A DNA stretch of 64,000 bases from Lineolata rhizophorae (Eukaryota > Ascomycota > Dothideomycetes > Lineolatales > Lineolataceae). Shown here piece after piece: positions 43,327 to 56,500 of this stretch (the stretch's first letter is position 1; each line of letters begins with the position of its first letter). Under the pieces are notes generated by a model that did no database searches, was not told where the DNA came from, and worked only from the letters and a program-made list of their open reading frames with translations. Location: contig MU001698.1 of NCBI GenBank assembly GCA_010093515.1, positions 124,001 through 188,000 on the forward strand, given 5' to 3'. Both the position numbers and the translations under genes were made by a program.

Positions 43327-45784
43327 ATGGCCAGCCAGCTCGCGCCCGCTGGCAGCGCGGGCTCCAACAGAGCCATAGACGCCGTGCTCTCCCATCTCGA
43401 TGCCGTCATCGCCGAGCCCTCGCGTATACTCGACGACAAGGTCCTCAGCGACGCGCGCCTCGCGTCTCCCTCCGAGGACCAGCTCGTCGAGCTCCTACGC
43501 AAGCTCGCCGCTCTCGCCCCTGCCCTCCGCCAAAACCCCGCGCCGCTCATAGAGCTTCTCACGGGATACTTGGACCGCGTCCGGTTTCATCAGGAAGATG
43601 CGGACAGAAGCACTGCCAGCAACGGCGTCAGCAACGGCGTCAGCAACGGCGTAAGCAACGGCTCCACCCATCCGCTATACACCCTCGACGCCGTGCTCTC
43701 CGTCTTCCCGCTAGACCAGCTCGCCGACGGCCTCACGCCGTCTGCCTCCTCCGCGCGTCCCAACCCGTTCCATAATCTCGCCATCGCCGCACTCTTCCTC
43801 GCCTCCTCTAAGTCCGACCTCACGCGCCTCAGCCCGGCGCAACCGGCCGTCTTGCGCGCCCTCGTCCTGCTCTGGCTCTGCGTTGAAGATACGGGAATAG
43901 CGACCAAGGCCGAAGCCGCGCTCACACATCTCCTCAAGCGCGACAAGGCTACAATAATACCGGCTGGAACAGGTGTCGTGGACGAGGACGTCCCGCCGGC
44001 AACGGATGTACCGGTATGGCGGCGCATCTTTGGCGACAGGGACGTCTACGGACTGTTTTTCCGCGTTTGCGGAAGTGGCGTTGGCGGGAGGAGGGAAGAG
44101 CGTATAGAAGTGGGTGGTGGTGGCGAAGAGATGATAGTGTTGACGATGAGGAGGAGCACGGTGGCGCAGGGAAGGTTGATGGAGTTTGTATTGAAGATTG
44201 CAAGGATGGATTGGGCGGCGGTAGGGAGGTCTCATCACCCGGGTATCGAAAGCGCGTATATGGACGAGGCTGTAGAGGTCGTGAGGGGCGCAGATATGGA
44301 GAAGGCGAGGAGGCCGCCTGTCTTTCTCGATTGGCCTGCACAGGCTATGGTGGATAAAGACGACATCGTCATGTATCAGTGTCTAGTGGACTTTCACAAA
44401 GGCCTTATGGCATTGCACGATAATGGCACAGAAGGGTAGGCTCATGCTTCATTCCGGTATGCGTTGCATATGGCCGAATTGGACACTGACAATACCAATT
44501 CGCAGATCTGCTACGTCTTCAATCCCTACACCTCTTAGCTATCTCACTCAATTCCCCACCCACCGTACTCTCCTCCATCTTTACGCCACTCCTCCCTCCA
44601 ACATCTCCTCTCTCGACCTGTCCTTCCTTCGCGGTCCCGCCACTTCGTACCTATCCACCTACGCCGCCCTTCACCCACACTCCTTCCTCTCCGATCCGCA
44701 TCTTGCTCACCCACCCCGCCACCCCTCGCCCTCCGCCTATATACGCTCAGCACTACTTCCCACTTTGCGCAGGAGCCTAGAAACGGCTGCTCGCCGCGCA
44801 TCAGCCCCACCTCACGAAGATCTCCGTCTCCTAGCCTCCCTCCCGCGCGCTCTTCTTCTCGACACCGGCCCAACAGGCGACGACAAGCCACTCGTCGTAG
44901 AGATATTGCGATCCCGCGCTGCCATGCACGACGCGGGCGTGATCAGCGCCCTCGCCGAAATCCTGCACGGCCCGCGCCAAAAACACATCAACATCGAGGC
45001 CTCCACTCCCACCACATCTAGCCAAGCCGCCACGGCGCCTACTGCAGCTACGCCGCCTAGCGGCAGGGGCCTGCTTGAAGCTGTCTGCGCCCGCCTCGCC
45101 TACGCTGCCGTCCTCCGCGCGCGCCCCTCTTTCTGGGACGACGTCATCCAGGCCGCCAACACGCTCGCCATGCGCGACGTCGCCCTCGCCGCCACCGCCC
45201 TCATCGGCGCCATGCTGGCCGGCACCTGGGCGGCGCCCGGCCCGCCGCAGACGACGCCATCAGACCCGCCCTCGGCGTCCCTGGCGGCAAAGCTCTCCGC
45301 GCCAGAGCGCGAGCTGTTCAATCTAGCGTTCCGGAGCGCCGCGCCCGACGACGTCGATGCCATGGACGTCGACGCCGCGGCGCCCAGCTTCGACGCCCTC
45401 GCGCTGGCCGCGCACGCGGCCGCCGTGCCGCCCCGCGCGCCCGCGCTGCTCCTCGCTAGGCTGCACCCGGCGCGCGCGGCGCTGCTGCCGTTCCTGCTGG
45501 CGGCGCCGCCGGGTAGCGCCGCGGGCGGGGCGCGCGATGAGCAGGCGGCGGTGTATGCGGTGGCGTGCGCGCGCATGGATGTTGTGGGGGGGGCGAGGGG
45601 GGCAGTGGAGGCGGTGGTTGCGCGGGGCGGAGACTGGGTGGACGGGGAGGACGCGGGTTGGTTGGTGGAGGTTTTGGGGAGGAGGGAGGCGGCGGGGCTA
45701 TGGAGGGGGGTGAGCGAGGTGGAGATGGAGGTTAGGGGGATGGGGGAGGGGAGGGCGCCGGTTGTGGAGACGGTGCAGTTGTGA
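43327..45784 (+). CDS. Hsm3 / PSMD5 (S5b)-like proteasome assembly chaperone
   Basis: Hsm3 is a HEAT/ARM-repeat chaperone that helps build the 19S base by holding Rpt subunits. Two exons, 43327-44435 and 44506-45784 (70-bp intron, GTAGGC donor, CACTGAC branch, CGCAG acceptor, phase 2), give 795 residues. The chosen phase (GG plus A) keeps the second exon open for 425 codons, while the alternative phase stops early. Helix-rich repeats are seen throughout (DQLVELLRKLAALAPALRQN). The conserved-looking block is PVWRRIFGDRDVYGLFFRVC, then AQGRLMEFVLKIARMDW and RSHHPGIESAY, which I associate with fungal Hsm3-like proteins. A 12-bp unit (AGCAACGGCGTC) repeats four times at 43618-43665, encoding SNGV repeats. 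The C-terminal half is Ala-rich. The family call rests on remembered motifs. Confidence 0.62.
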
Positions 45785-48700
45785 GGTTTGTAGGGGTTGG
45801 AGTTGGTTAATGCCTAAAAAGGAGAATGCATTGGGAAGGAATGGAGGTTGAGGTTTGGAAGAAAAGTACTTTGAAATATAAATTCCAATGTGTTAAAAGG
45901 GGAAAAAGAAAAGGGCTGAAGACACCGTAGCTAACGAGCCGAACGCACGTAAGAGCGAAATGGAAAGACTCGGGATTCCAACAGCTGTTGGATTCACGAA
46001 ACTCTTCTCAAGCTTGTTATCCGCTGTATATTCGTGGAGCCACACTTTGGTTCCGCGTCGTTCTACATGTAGCAGTTAGCGTAGTGACCATTTTGACCTG
46101 TAATCGTAGCTCTACCGATGGCCACATCTGCACGGCAGTCTGGCGCACTTCTTTGTGTGCTCCACTTCATTCTGAAGTCTGAAGACTTTCCCTTGGCAAC
46201 AATGAGATGTCTAAGCGAATGGACGGTTGGAGTCTGGGATCGCTGCGGTATTTTGTGTGCAGGCTAGATTAATGTGAGCATCTACTGTGTTAGTAACGTT
46301 AAGTGGATGAATGTAGATCATATATACGGATGAGCCGTTAAAAGCATGCAAAGCAGATAAATCGGGTCTTGGTGACGATATAGAACTGAACTATCAAAAA
46401 ATACTGGCCTGGAATCTAAACTGATGTTTTGCCTGCGTACCTCAACAATCTTATTAATTTATCTTGTTATAGCCACAAGGAGGTGATCAGCTAAGAGATG
46501 CATCAACTATAACCACTAGACTGGTCGCTCCTTGGTGATACTACGTGATCCTGAAACATTAAAAGAACTACGCGCTATCTAAGATTTATCCTTTTGGGTT
46601 TCAATTAACGGACAAACACTGTCCCTCCAACATATGAGGAGCCTATCGTAGAATTCCAATTTCCCACGAAAACTGAATTCAATTCAGATGAACTCTCAGA
46701 AACGAGTGGATTTCCGGCATGGCTTTGAAATAAGAAATATAATCTCCGAAATGTCGTTGCATAATTATAGTGCCCGTTTTTGAAGTAGCGTTGTAACACA
46801 GGTAACAATAGTCAAGTATTAGGGTCCGGCAATTTTTTTTTTTTAAGAATAGGAAGAAACTAAAGCCCAGACCAGAATAAATGAGCCACTTGGACGAAAA
46901 AAGTTCATATCCAGGTGGCCATGTCATGTGGATTACACTGCGTTTGTAGGTCACTCCGTTTTGCTAGGCGATTAGGCGCTAGAACTCCGTTCCCGCCCTT
47001 CATGTGGGGAGACGGAGGTTTTGCGGGCAACGCAAGCCTTGAGAAAGTGTTGAGCATTATAGCATTGTTGGCATCTGGCACAGCTGACGCTGGTACTGAA
47101 ACGGCGAAAGCTTCCTTGGGTCTGTTGGAAGATGCAACCACAATTACTATCCACACTCGTCAATGGTGCTCCTTTTCGGGAGGCTCCTTGGTTTTGTCGA
47201 CGATTGAGAGTTTTGATCTTTCCAACTTGGAACTCCCAACCGTTCCACCTTCGTATTTTGCTTTTGTCAAGCTATTATACCTTGCCACTACAATAGCATC
47301 AGTGTGAAAACGTCAGGAATGACAATAAATGGACAATGCTGCATTGCTGTGTTACAGGTAGGACGGTTCGCAGCTCAAAGTCACGTGTGTAAAGGGGAAA
47401 CTATGTAGACTAAACGATATAGCAAGCGTTGCGTCAAACATGAATACTCGATAGCCGTCTAAGACGTTGTAAACACAAGATGACAGTGCTCCTCGTGAAC
47501 ATGAGGAATATCCTTCCAAAAGCTACCCGCTATATCAGCTCACTTTGTAAATTAGATAGTGGATAGCGTATCAAACGGTTCAAATACGACCCATAGTTTC
47601 GTTATTATATCATGATGTCTTTCACGCCGGAAGGATGGTAAAGGGGCCAGCGCTGCTTGATAGTCTTCATTATAGTCATATATACCCGACATTCCATTAG
47701 AGAATTTGCGGTCACTTACCAGAGCGACCTCGTTGGGAGAACAGATAGACAGTTCAATGCGCCGTAACGGGAACAAATCTAGTTGCCTAACTGAGTCTGT
47801 TCTATTGTCAAAATATATGGAGTAGATTAAATTTCTAGAACGCATGTGGGAGTCGTATAGGTGCATGGACCGATAAAATTTTAGTTGATGCTATCGTTTC
47901 CATATATTCGCAAAAGCGCACTTCGACGTATGACTATAATTATCGGTCACTGATATGTCACTATGGCTTGCGAGCATGGATCATTTTTCCATCTCCGCGG
48001 GGAAAGCTTAACTGCTTGAGAGGCTCGGACTTAAAACTTTGCAAAATATATATTTAGGAGTCAGAGCTTTGGATTATTTCGCAATACGCCTAAAGTAGTA
48101 TTAGGTCTCGGTTGGGGGGTGCGGTGGCTAGTCAATAGGCAGCCTAAAGGACGTCAATTGCCATCCGCGGCTAGTGCTATAGATTTGGTGACGGGACGTT
48201 TTGTCACCAAGGCCAAACAGCTCTAGGTGAGACGAGAATCCGAGAATTGTGCGAGATGCACGGCCCGATAGGCTCAGTCGAGCCTGATCTCGAACGAACA
48301 TCACCCTATTGGCCGGCAAGGCAGGTCTGCCGGAAATGAATAATCCAGCCGCGTCAATTGGCCTGACGCACAAACGCCCGAACGCTTGTTTGCAAAGCCC
48401 GAGTGCCACCGACGACGAGGCATCGATGGGCCTGCAGAATCGTGGGCAAAGCGGAAAAAGCACACAAAGTTCCTATATTTCCCGAGCTGTTATTGCAGAT
48501 ATCCGGCATACTGCAGCGTCTAGGACTGGCCTCTTTTGCTTTTCCCTTCGCCCTTTTGATTTTATCATTTTTTCCTTTTCTTTCCTCCCTGCTTGCTTGT
48601 CGAGCGGTTTTCATCACCGCCTCGCGCCTTTTTCCTCTCCCTGCCCGGGTGGAGTTTTAAGTTTTCGCCTCACATGCACGAGCAAGAGAATCTCCAGATG

Positions 48701-51700
48701 TCTCGTGTCATGTCAAAATACCCCTCTTGGGCTCTCGACCCTCTCGTCCAACTAGCTTCCCGCTTTGGGCTTGTACCCCTCTCGTGCAGCTAGCAGCTAG
48801 CACATAGCTACCTCCAGCAGCGACCCAGAACGGGCGCTGCCAAGACGCAGCGAGAGACAGGCCCGCCCGGGCGGCCAGCGTCCCGAGCTGCCTCAGCCAG
48901 CCAGCCAACCCGCCCGTGCCGCAACCCCAACCGCGCCCCGCCTTGCCGTCATCGCCCGTCGCCCAACCGCGCCCTCATCCCCGATCCACCACCACTCGCG
49001 CGGCTTAGCATCGGTATCTGCGGAATTCCCCTGCGGGTGATCATGCCAGGCGCCAACCGCCGCCGCCCGCGCGCAACCCCCCCCACAACCCCCCTTCTCC
49101 GTCCAAGCGGGTAGGCGCTTCCGTTGCTGCTTCACGCGCCCGGCGGCGGCGCTCCGACCCCAACAGCCAACAAAAAACCTGCTTGAGGCGCCAGCGGAAA
49201 AAGGTCCGTCAGCCAGCCAGCGGCCGCGGTGAGGCATGTGCCTACTACGTAGGGTCATCGGGTTCGGCTGGGCGGCGATGGGGCCACCAGCAGCCTCTAG
49301 GTTGTCACCGTTTCGTTTTGAACCTGCCCGCTACCTAGAGGTACCCCCCGTAGCTGCCTTCGAGCATTGGATGTAGCGGGAGGTAGCTGTCTGCATGCGC
49401 CCCGCCCGGCCCAAGGTCCAGAACGCGAGCGTACTACGTCGCAGGTACAAAACACGCCAGAGACCCTGGGCCAGAAGCCTAGCAGTTGCTGCGGGGAGGC
49501 GCCTTTCACCGGGCCTTCCCGAACGGCCGATCTCTGGCCTGACTCCGGGCCAGATCGCCAGAGTCCAGAGAAGAGAAGAAGGCCGGAGAGGGGGAACAAA
49601 GGCACACAAGGCAAACTGTAGGGGGGAAAAAGAACTTACGGAAGGGAACTGGCGCCCCCACCTCGACCTTCCCGACCGCCTGGACCTCCAAGGGGTTCGG
49701 GGAGGGGGCGGGTGTGGGTGTGGGTGAGACAAGGGCACACACGCCCTAAGATTTTGGAGATTTGCGAGACGCATATGGGGTCATGGATGAGGGGGAGGGA
49801 TTTGGGTGGGTTCCTCATCAGGGAAGTTCCGGAAGCGAAAACATGCCCGAGTGATGATGGATGGATGAGCGGTATGCCTACTACCTACCGTACAATATCT
49901 ATGTAACTTCGGCCCAACAGCGGGTGTTGTCGGTTCTTTTTTGGATGGGCCGGAAGGCAGCATCCTACGGAGCCTGGCGACAAATGGGGGAGGTTGGGGA
50001 GGGACGTGACGATAGGTAAGTGGTATGTCATACCTCGCATCCCGCGAACTTGCCCCTCCTGCTGCTGCTCCTTGCGAAGCTACAACATACGTAGTAGGTA
50101 GGTGGTTTCTGCAACGCTCAATGGCGCCACCGCGCGACAAGGGGCATGGTCTTGCATTATGACTCTCGGGGTCGCACATAAACTGATATGTGCGGCGTTC
50201 ATCACGCGTTTTGCTCAAGGCGAACGCGCGGCGCCCTAGGGAAGAAGAAGAAGAAGAAAGGAAGGTTTCGGTGCATGAACACGGCATCCACCTTGTACGA
50301 CCGGAGGCCGTTTAATGACTTCCTCCTTCGGCCTGTTCATGACCGCAGTGCTGGGCCGGACGTGCGGCTGACTGCCCATGTATGTATAAAGGAGCAGTCT
50401 GCCGAGGAAGCTAGTAGCCCTGCGCTCGGGGAGCGGATGGGTGGGGGAGCTATCGCAATTGCAACCACCAGAGCTGCTGGATGACCCCAGAGCGGCGAAT
50501 CCAACGCCACCCATCTCATGCGATGCCTGTCCCCCCCCCGGCACCTCTCGTCCCGCTGAGGCCGATTGCTTCCTGCGGACACTGCAGCTGACGATCAAAG
50601 GAGCTCGCCCTACGGACGGACAGGAGCGCGGCGTCCTCTGACAAAGACGCTCGTTCGAGGGATGGAATACGGGCCCCGTGTGAGCGGAGTCAGCCAGCTA
50701 CTCTCGTAGCAGCGGCCGTGCTCCGTATCACACACCGCACGAGGATTGGGGACGGGAATCCATCTACGGAAGCATGTAATGTAGCAGTGGCAGGCGAGGT
50801 CAGCCCAAATGGGGCATTTGATGGGCGCCGTGGCGAGGAACTGAGAGAGGGATACGTGCTCCGTAGGGGATTCGTCAATGCACTTTCTGCAGGCCGACGG
50901 CCAAAAAGCAAATTCGAACGATCGTTAGTTTGTCTCTGATGTTTGTGTGCATGTAGTACCCTGCGTGTCCCCGGGAACAGCACTTGTGCAACCCGCGGCG
51001 GGTCTCGTTCCGTCGTTGGACCAATGTGCCGACATCAATGAGCTCCAAAAGGCCCTTCTCGGCTCGGATGGCGGGCAGGACTCCGTTTTAACCTTGATGG
51101 GGTGCAGTAGACTGGAGGCCTTTTAGTGGGCGGCGGAATTCGTTTTGTCGTGAAAATTATCGACGCTGTGCACCCCATAGATGCCTGCCGATGGGTTCAG
51201 ATTGGGAATTCTTTTATCTTTTTTTGGCCGAGGTTATATATATCATTTGCAAATGTACCGTGTCCCTACGCTAGTTGCATGTAATTTTGAAGGTCACGGC
51301 AAAAGTTGACTTTCCTTTAGAGGCGGTCACCATCTGGCGAAATTGGTCTTGTCGAGATGAAAAGGGATATTAAAACCACATGCAGGTGAGAATGTGAAAC
51401 AAAGGGCTTTCGGTCGTTTGGCGCGAGTGGTGTCGTTTGTTTGACTCACAGAGGGGTGCTTTCTTTTGGAGAAGCAGCTACTGGTGGAGAGCTCATTTCA
51501 TATGTCGGACAGGAGGAAACACCGGAGGATACCTCCTTAGCAGTAGTCTCGGTGCAGGCTCCGGCCACGGAGGGATGAGCGGTGTGTGCAGCGGAAGGGG
51601 GTGAGAGGGGCAGGAGGACAACGTGCTTGGTCGACGGGTATTTCCTTCTTCGGCAGCCAGGACGGCGACCAGGGCATGGCGATCCAAGGCGGTCACCGAG

Positions 51701-53058
51701 CATTGGTTCACTTCAGCCACGGCTGGCGACTGTCGGGCCTGCGGGCAGCGGGCTTGGTGAAATGGCGAGAACTACCTCCCCTGGTAGAAGCTGCTGGCTG
51801 CCAGACATGCGCGGGTGAGAAAGTCGAACTCGCAAAGGCGTAGTACGCCCGCCAAAGCTGGCAGCGGCGTCGGAGCACGCCTGCAACCAAAGTGGGAGCC
51901 GGGTAGGTGCGCGCACGCGGCGCGTCCGCCGGCTGCCCAAAAGCAAACAAAGGGAGGAGAGCCAACGGCCGGCTCTCAACAAAATCAATTGAAGACAGTC
52001 CTCGCGGGGAGGACGGCGGATTCCCCAGAGTCTCTTCGCTCGCCTTTCATACGCCGGCGTGCTGCCGATGGGGCGCTGCGGCATTCCGTATGTTTCTGCA
52101 GCCGGCCCCAAAGCCGCAGCATCGATCGCTCACCCGCCAGGCCGCCCGCCGCGCTTCTGCCAGAATTGCCGTGCCCAGCAACCCAATCGCGGGGCGCGCA
52201 GGCCGGTCGGCTGGACGAGGCGCTGAGGAGAGGAGAGCTAGGGACGGCGAGGGCAGGGCAGGCCTTGGCCGCGGCCCTGGGCGAGCAGCCCGGCGAGCAG
52301 GGAGAGGGGCGCGCGCAGCCACCGCGTAGCCGACGGCTATGACGATGGGCCAGCAGCGGCCGGAACGGGCCTCGGCGGCGCCCTGTTCTGGCGCTTCGTC
52401 TGCAGCCGCTGGCCAGCACCAACAGCTCCACCAGCAGCAGCCCGCCGCCGAGAGACCCGCGCGCACTCGCCCTCACAGATCCAACCTCTCCACCTCGTCT
52501 TCGTCCGACTCCTCTGCTGCAGACGCTCGCAGCGCAGCCGCCGCCGACTCGCACGCTCTCCCATCCTCGCCCGCTCGCCGCCAATCCGGCGCAGCTTCGC
52601 AGGAGCGTCCTCGCCCGCTGCCGATACATCACGGCGAGCTCCCGCTGCACTCCGCCGTAGCTCTAGAGCGTCGCTTGGCGTTCGCACACAAAGTCACTTC
52701 CACCAGCTCTTCTTCTTCCCGCCACACCACCACCACCACCACCGCTCGACGCAACAGCACCGTCCAACAGCGGCCTGGTCCGAATCCGCTGGTGTCTCCG
52801 CCCAGCACCGGCACCAGCACCAGCACCAGCAGCGGCCTCCATCTTCCCAACCCGCTGCACAGGACTATCGGCGCCGTTCCGACTTTGGCGGGCCCGGCCG
52901 TCGCGCCCATTCCCAGAGGCAGCACCTGCGGCAGAGGCACGAGCGGTCGTTCGGCCAGCGTGCAACCGCTTACGGCTCCCAGGACGACGACCAGCACGTC
53001 CATCAGCAGCACCGGCCGTGCATCGCTCGCTGCCAGCCGGGCGGGCAGCTTCTCCGGC
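45785..53058. other. 7.3 kb gene-free region upstream of SCH9
   Basis: The first part (45.8-48.1 kb) is AT-rich with no recognised gene except a weak zinc-knuckle-like stretch near 47 kb. From ~48.8 kb on it is GC-rich, with poly-C and CCGG-rich segments and short open frames without domains. CCTACTAC occurs at 49241-49248 and 49877-49884 and reversed at 50091-50098. The last ~720 bp (from 52339) are open in the SCH9 frame but low-complexity (His/Gln/Ser/Thr/Arg-rich), probably leader. Confidence 0.5.
47000..47118 (-). other. Possible zinc-knuckle remnant of a retroelement
   Basis: A minus-strand stretch reads VSCARCQQCYNAQHFLKAC, like the CxxC...HxxxxC knuckle found in gag/ORF1-type proteins of retroelements. 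No other retroelement part, terminal repeat or flanking duplication was seen. If real it is an old, broken fragment whose family cannot be told. Confidence 0.2.
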
Positions 53059-53487
53059 ATGGCAGACCAGCAACACGGCGGCGTCAACGCGCACAGCGCG
53101 GCCGATCTGTTGCGCCAGGCCATGATGCAGAGGTGAGCACCTAACCCCTTCCATACCAATTCCTTCCCATGTGTGCGGCGGCAGCGCAGCAGCGGCGGCG
53201 GGTAGCAGCCGCAGCAGCAGCGATGCAGAGCGGCAAACAGGCGGCGGCTGCTGCGGCTACGACGGCGCCAAACGGGGCGGCGAATGGGCGGGCAGGCGAG
53301 CGAAGGAGTCTGCTGGCAGGCTCTCGTCATGAGGCCACAGCTCCGCTCTTTAGTCCCGCCGGCGGGGCCGCCATGGTGTCGTGGCAAGCTGGCTCGACCG
53401 GGGGGGTGTTCATACCCCACGATGCGGGCAAAAGGCGCGAGCAGACGCAGGCGACGAGCACGACGACGACTCGCGGCAGGCGCCGCT

Positions 53488-53521
<34 letters not shown>

Positions 53522-56500
53522 GGACGGGAGCCGGTGGGGGCGCAGGCCGGGGGGCGAGGAGGTACGCAGGGCGAGGCTGGACGCACGCGCTCATGTGTTT
53601 CGCTTGGCGCTCGTCGGCCCGACCGTGACCTTTCGACCGTCGTCCGACCAGCGCCCGCTGCCCGGTCACACAGAATTTTATCCAGATCGCCCTGGCCCGC
53701 ACCACCTCGCCCTCGACATTCCACCGCCGCCCGCCCGCCAGGCCCGCGCATCGTGCTCCTCCACCGCCCTGCCGCATCCCGCGCCCGTCTCTCGCGCCGC
53801 CGGCCTGCCTGACTCGGGCCCTGCCTGCCGCGAACCCTGCCTCTGCCTGCCGCCGGCCGCGCCCCACCACCTGCCCCTCCATTCGCCCATCGCCGCCGCG
53901 CGCTGCGCCGCCCGCCAGGCCGCCGTCACCGGCGCTGCTGGCCGCCGCCTCGCGCCAGCCAACCATCCCCGCCATGACTCTGGCCACTAACGGTCTGGCC
54001 ACTTCTCGCAGAGCTGCCGGCGACGACGAACACGATCATATCGGCTCCAACAGCTCTACCCCGCCCGGGGTCGCAACACCCAAGCCCGACCTGACGGACA
54101 AGCGGCTGCCGGGCATCCTTCACAGCTACTTCGGCCAGGTTTGTGACTCTCTCCTCAGTCGCCCGAAGCAAGCGGCTGCCGGCGGTAGCCTTCACAGCCA
54201 CAACCCTGACCCTGCCACTTCCCAACTTCCCGCACTCGCGCCGCCTGTCTCCACCACCACCGCTCCTGCCTCCACTCTTGCTGCCGACACCGCTGCAAAC
54301 TCTTCACCTCTTACCCATCCACAGCCCACCCCCGAAGAGCACTCCTCCATGGCGCATGTGCAGCAAGAGAACACGGCTTGTGGCGGTGCGCCCCTCACCG
54401 CCCCACACACTCCTCCTGTCTGTGCGCAGCAGCTCGGTGGCGACGAGGCCCACCTCTCCTCCATGACACCACCACTTGCTTCGGAAGAGCACCATGAGCC
54501 TCCCCAGCAACTGTCGCACCCGATGACGCCGGCGCGCCACGACCCTCTACAAGCATATCCGACGCCGCCCGTCTCGTCTGCATCCTCAATGCGCACACCT
54601 AGCAAAGGCGAGAACGGCAGCTCTGGGCCGAGCAGCGCTCGCGGATCGACCTCCGCGTCCCAGCCTCCAGCGCGCGCACATCTGCCGGGGGAAGGTGCGG
54701 CCCAGAGCGTGCCTGCCACGACGTCATCGACACCGCACCTGTCGCCTGCCAAGTCGCGCCGACAGACCTACGCATCTCCGACGAAAGCTGCTCCTGCACC
54801 CTTGCTCGGTGTGCTCACTGCGCCCAACATTGCTGCTGCTCACATCTCGAACCCTGCCCGCTCCCCTTCCTCGACCAATCCCTCAAGTCCCATCCTTGCA
54901 CAACTTTCTTCAGCATCCGCTTCAGCATCTGCTTCAAGGCGCAACTCGGTGGCTCTTTCAAAACAGTCGCAAAGCAACGAGGAAACCTCTGAGGGCGCAG
55001 AGAAGAAGCTAACTGAAGGCGTCTCGTCGCCGTTGCGCACGCAGAACACGCCCCCTCAAACTCCTCGCACGAGATCGCAAGAGAGCAAACAGCAGCAGCA
55101 CGTGGCACAGACGGGTGCTCCATCGCCACTGAGCAAGGGTGGCAGCTCGGGCTCAGCCCAGAGCCAGAGCAGTAGTCGGAGTCCGGATCGTCGTGGTGCT
55201 CCGGCCCGCCCGCCTAAGGGCAAACTCTCCGTCTCCATTTCCGAGGGTCGCGGCCTGCGCCCTAGCGTCGACCCGTACGTCGTTTGCCAGTTCCAGTGGG
55301 CGGAATACATCTCGGATGGACCGAAGAATCACGAGCACGCCACCGCTGGCGTAGTGGGGCCCAAGCCGAAAGATGGACTCGGTAGCGCCATTGCGATTAG
55401 GCGCACCGACAGCGACATGGGGAGGCCAATGGCGATACCGATGAGGAGTCGGCAGAGCAGCAACACCGGCGTGAGTAGCACGGATCTCAGCCGGGACGCT
55501 GGTATGGTGACGGATCCCAAGTGGGATCATGACGCGATCTTGTGAGTATATCTTTTCCCAATCTCTGTTCAGATACTTTATGGCGTGGAACGTGTACGAT
55601 CTCTAATAGCAACGTGTTTCCCTGCAGTGACGTCGTCGGCGAACATTCAGAGATCGACGTTTCCATCTACGACCGCTCAAACCAAGAGGCCTTCCTTGGT
55701 CACGTCCGATTCTGCCCCAACCTTGTCGAGTACGAGACCCCGTTCGAGAACTGGTTCCCGCTGGAACCTAGGGAGAATGAGGAAGACAACGTGACGGGAG
55801 AGATCAAGCTTCGGATAAACTTCCAGAAGACCGATAAGAAGCATTTCGGTCCGGAGGACTTCCAGATCCTGAAGCTCATCGGCAAGGGCACGTTCGGCCA
55901 AGTGTTCCAGGTCCGGAAGAAGGATACGAAACGCATTTATGCGATGAAGGTCCTATCGAAGAAGGTCATTGTACAGAAGAAGGAAGTTGCACACACCTTG
56001 GGAGAACGAAACATCCTGGTCCGGACTGCGATGGCGGACTCGCCGTTCATCGTTGGCCTCAAGTTCTCGTTCCAGACCCCCTCGGACTTGTACCTTGTTA
56101 CGGATTACATGTCGGGTGGAGAACTTTTCTGGCACCTTCAGAAGGAGGGCCGTTTCCAAGAGGCACGTGCGAAGTTCTATATCGCGGAACTCATCCTGGC
56201 GTTGCAACACCTGCACGAACACGACATCGTGTACCGGGACCTGAAGCCGGAGAACATCTTGCTGGATGCCAATGGACACATTGCGTTGTGCGATTTCGGT
56301 CTCTCGAAAGCGAACATCGCAGAGAATGACACCACCAATACCTTTTGCGGCACGACCGAGTATCTTGCGCCGGAAGTCCTTCTCGATGAGCATGGGTACA
56401 CCAAGATGGTCGACTTCTGGTCCCTTGGCGTGCTCGTCTTCGAGATGTGCTGTGGTTGGTCGCCTTTCTACGCCGAGGATACCCAACAGATGTACAAGAA

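Noticed and set aside
52339-53058. 240-codon open frame directly upstream of and in frame with SCH9 exon 1
   Set aside because: Sequence is Ser/Thr/His/Gln low-complexity, and conserved Sch9 N-termini start at MADQ; treated as leader.
52629-54002. 457-codon minus-strand open frame
   Set aside because: GC-rich shadow of the SCH9 leader and intron, with no domain and Arg/Ala/Gly composition typical of spurious frames.
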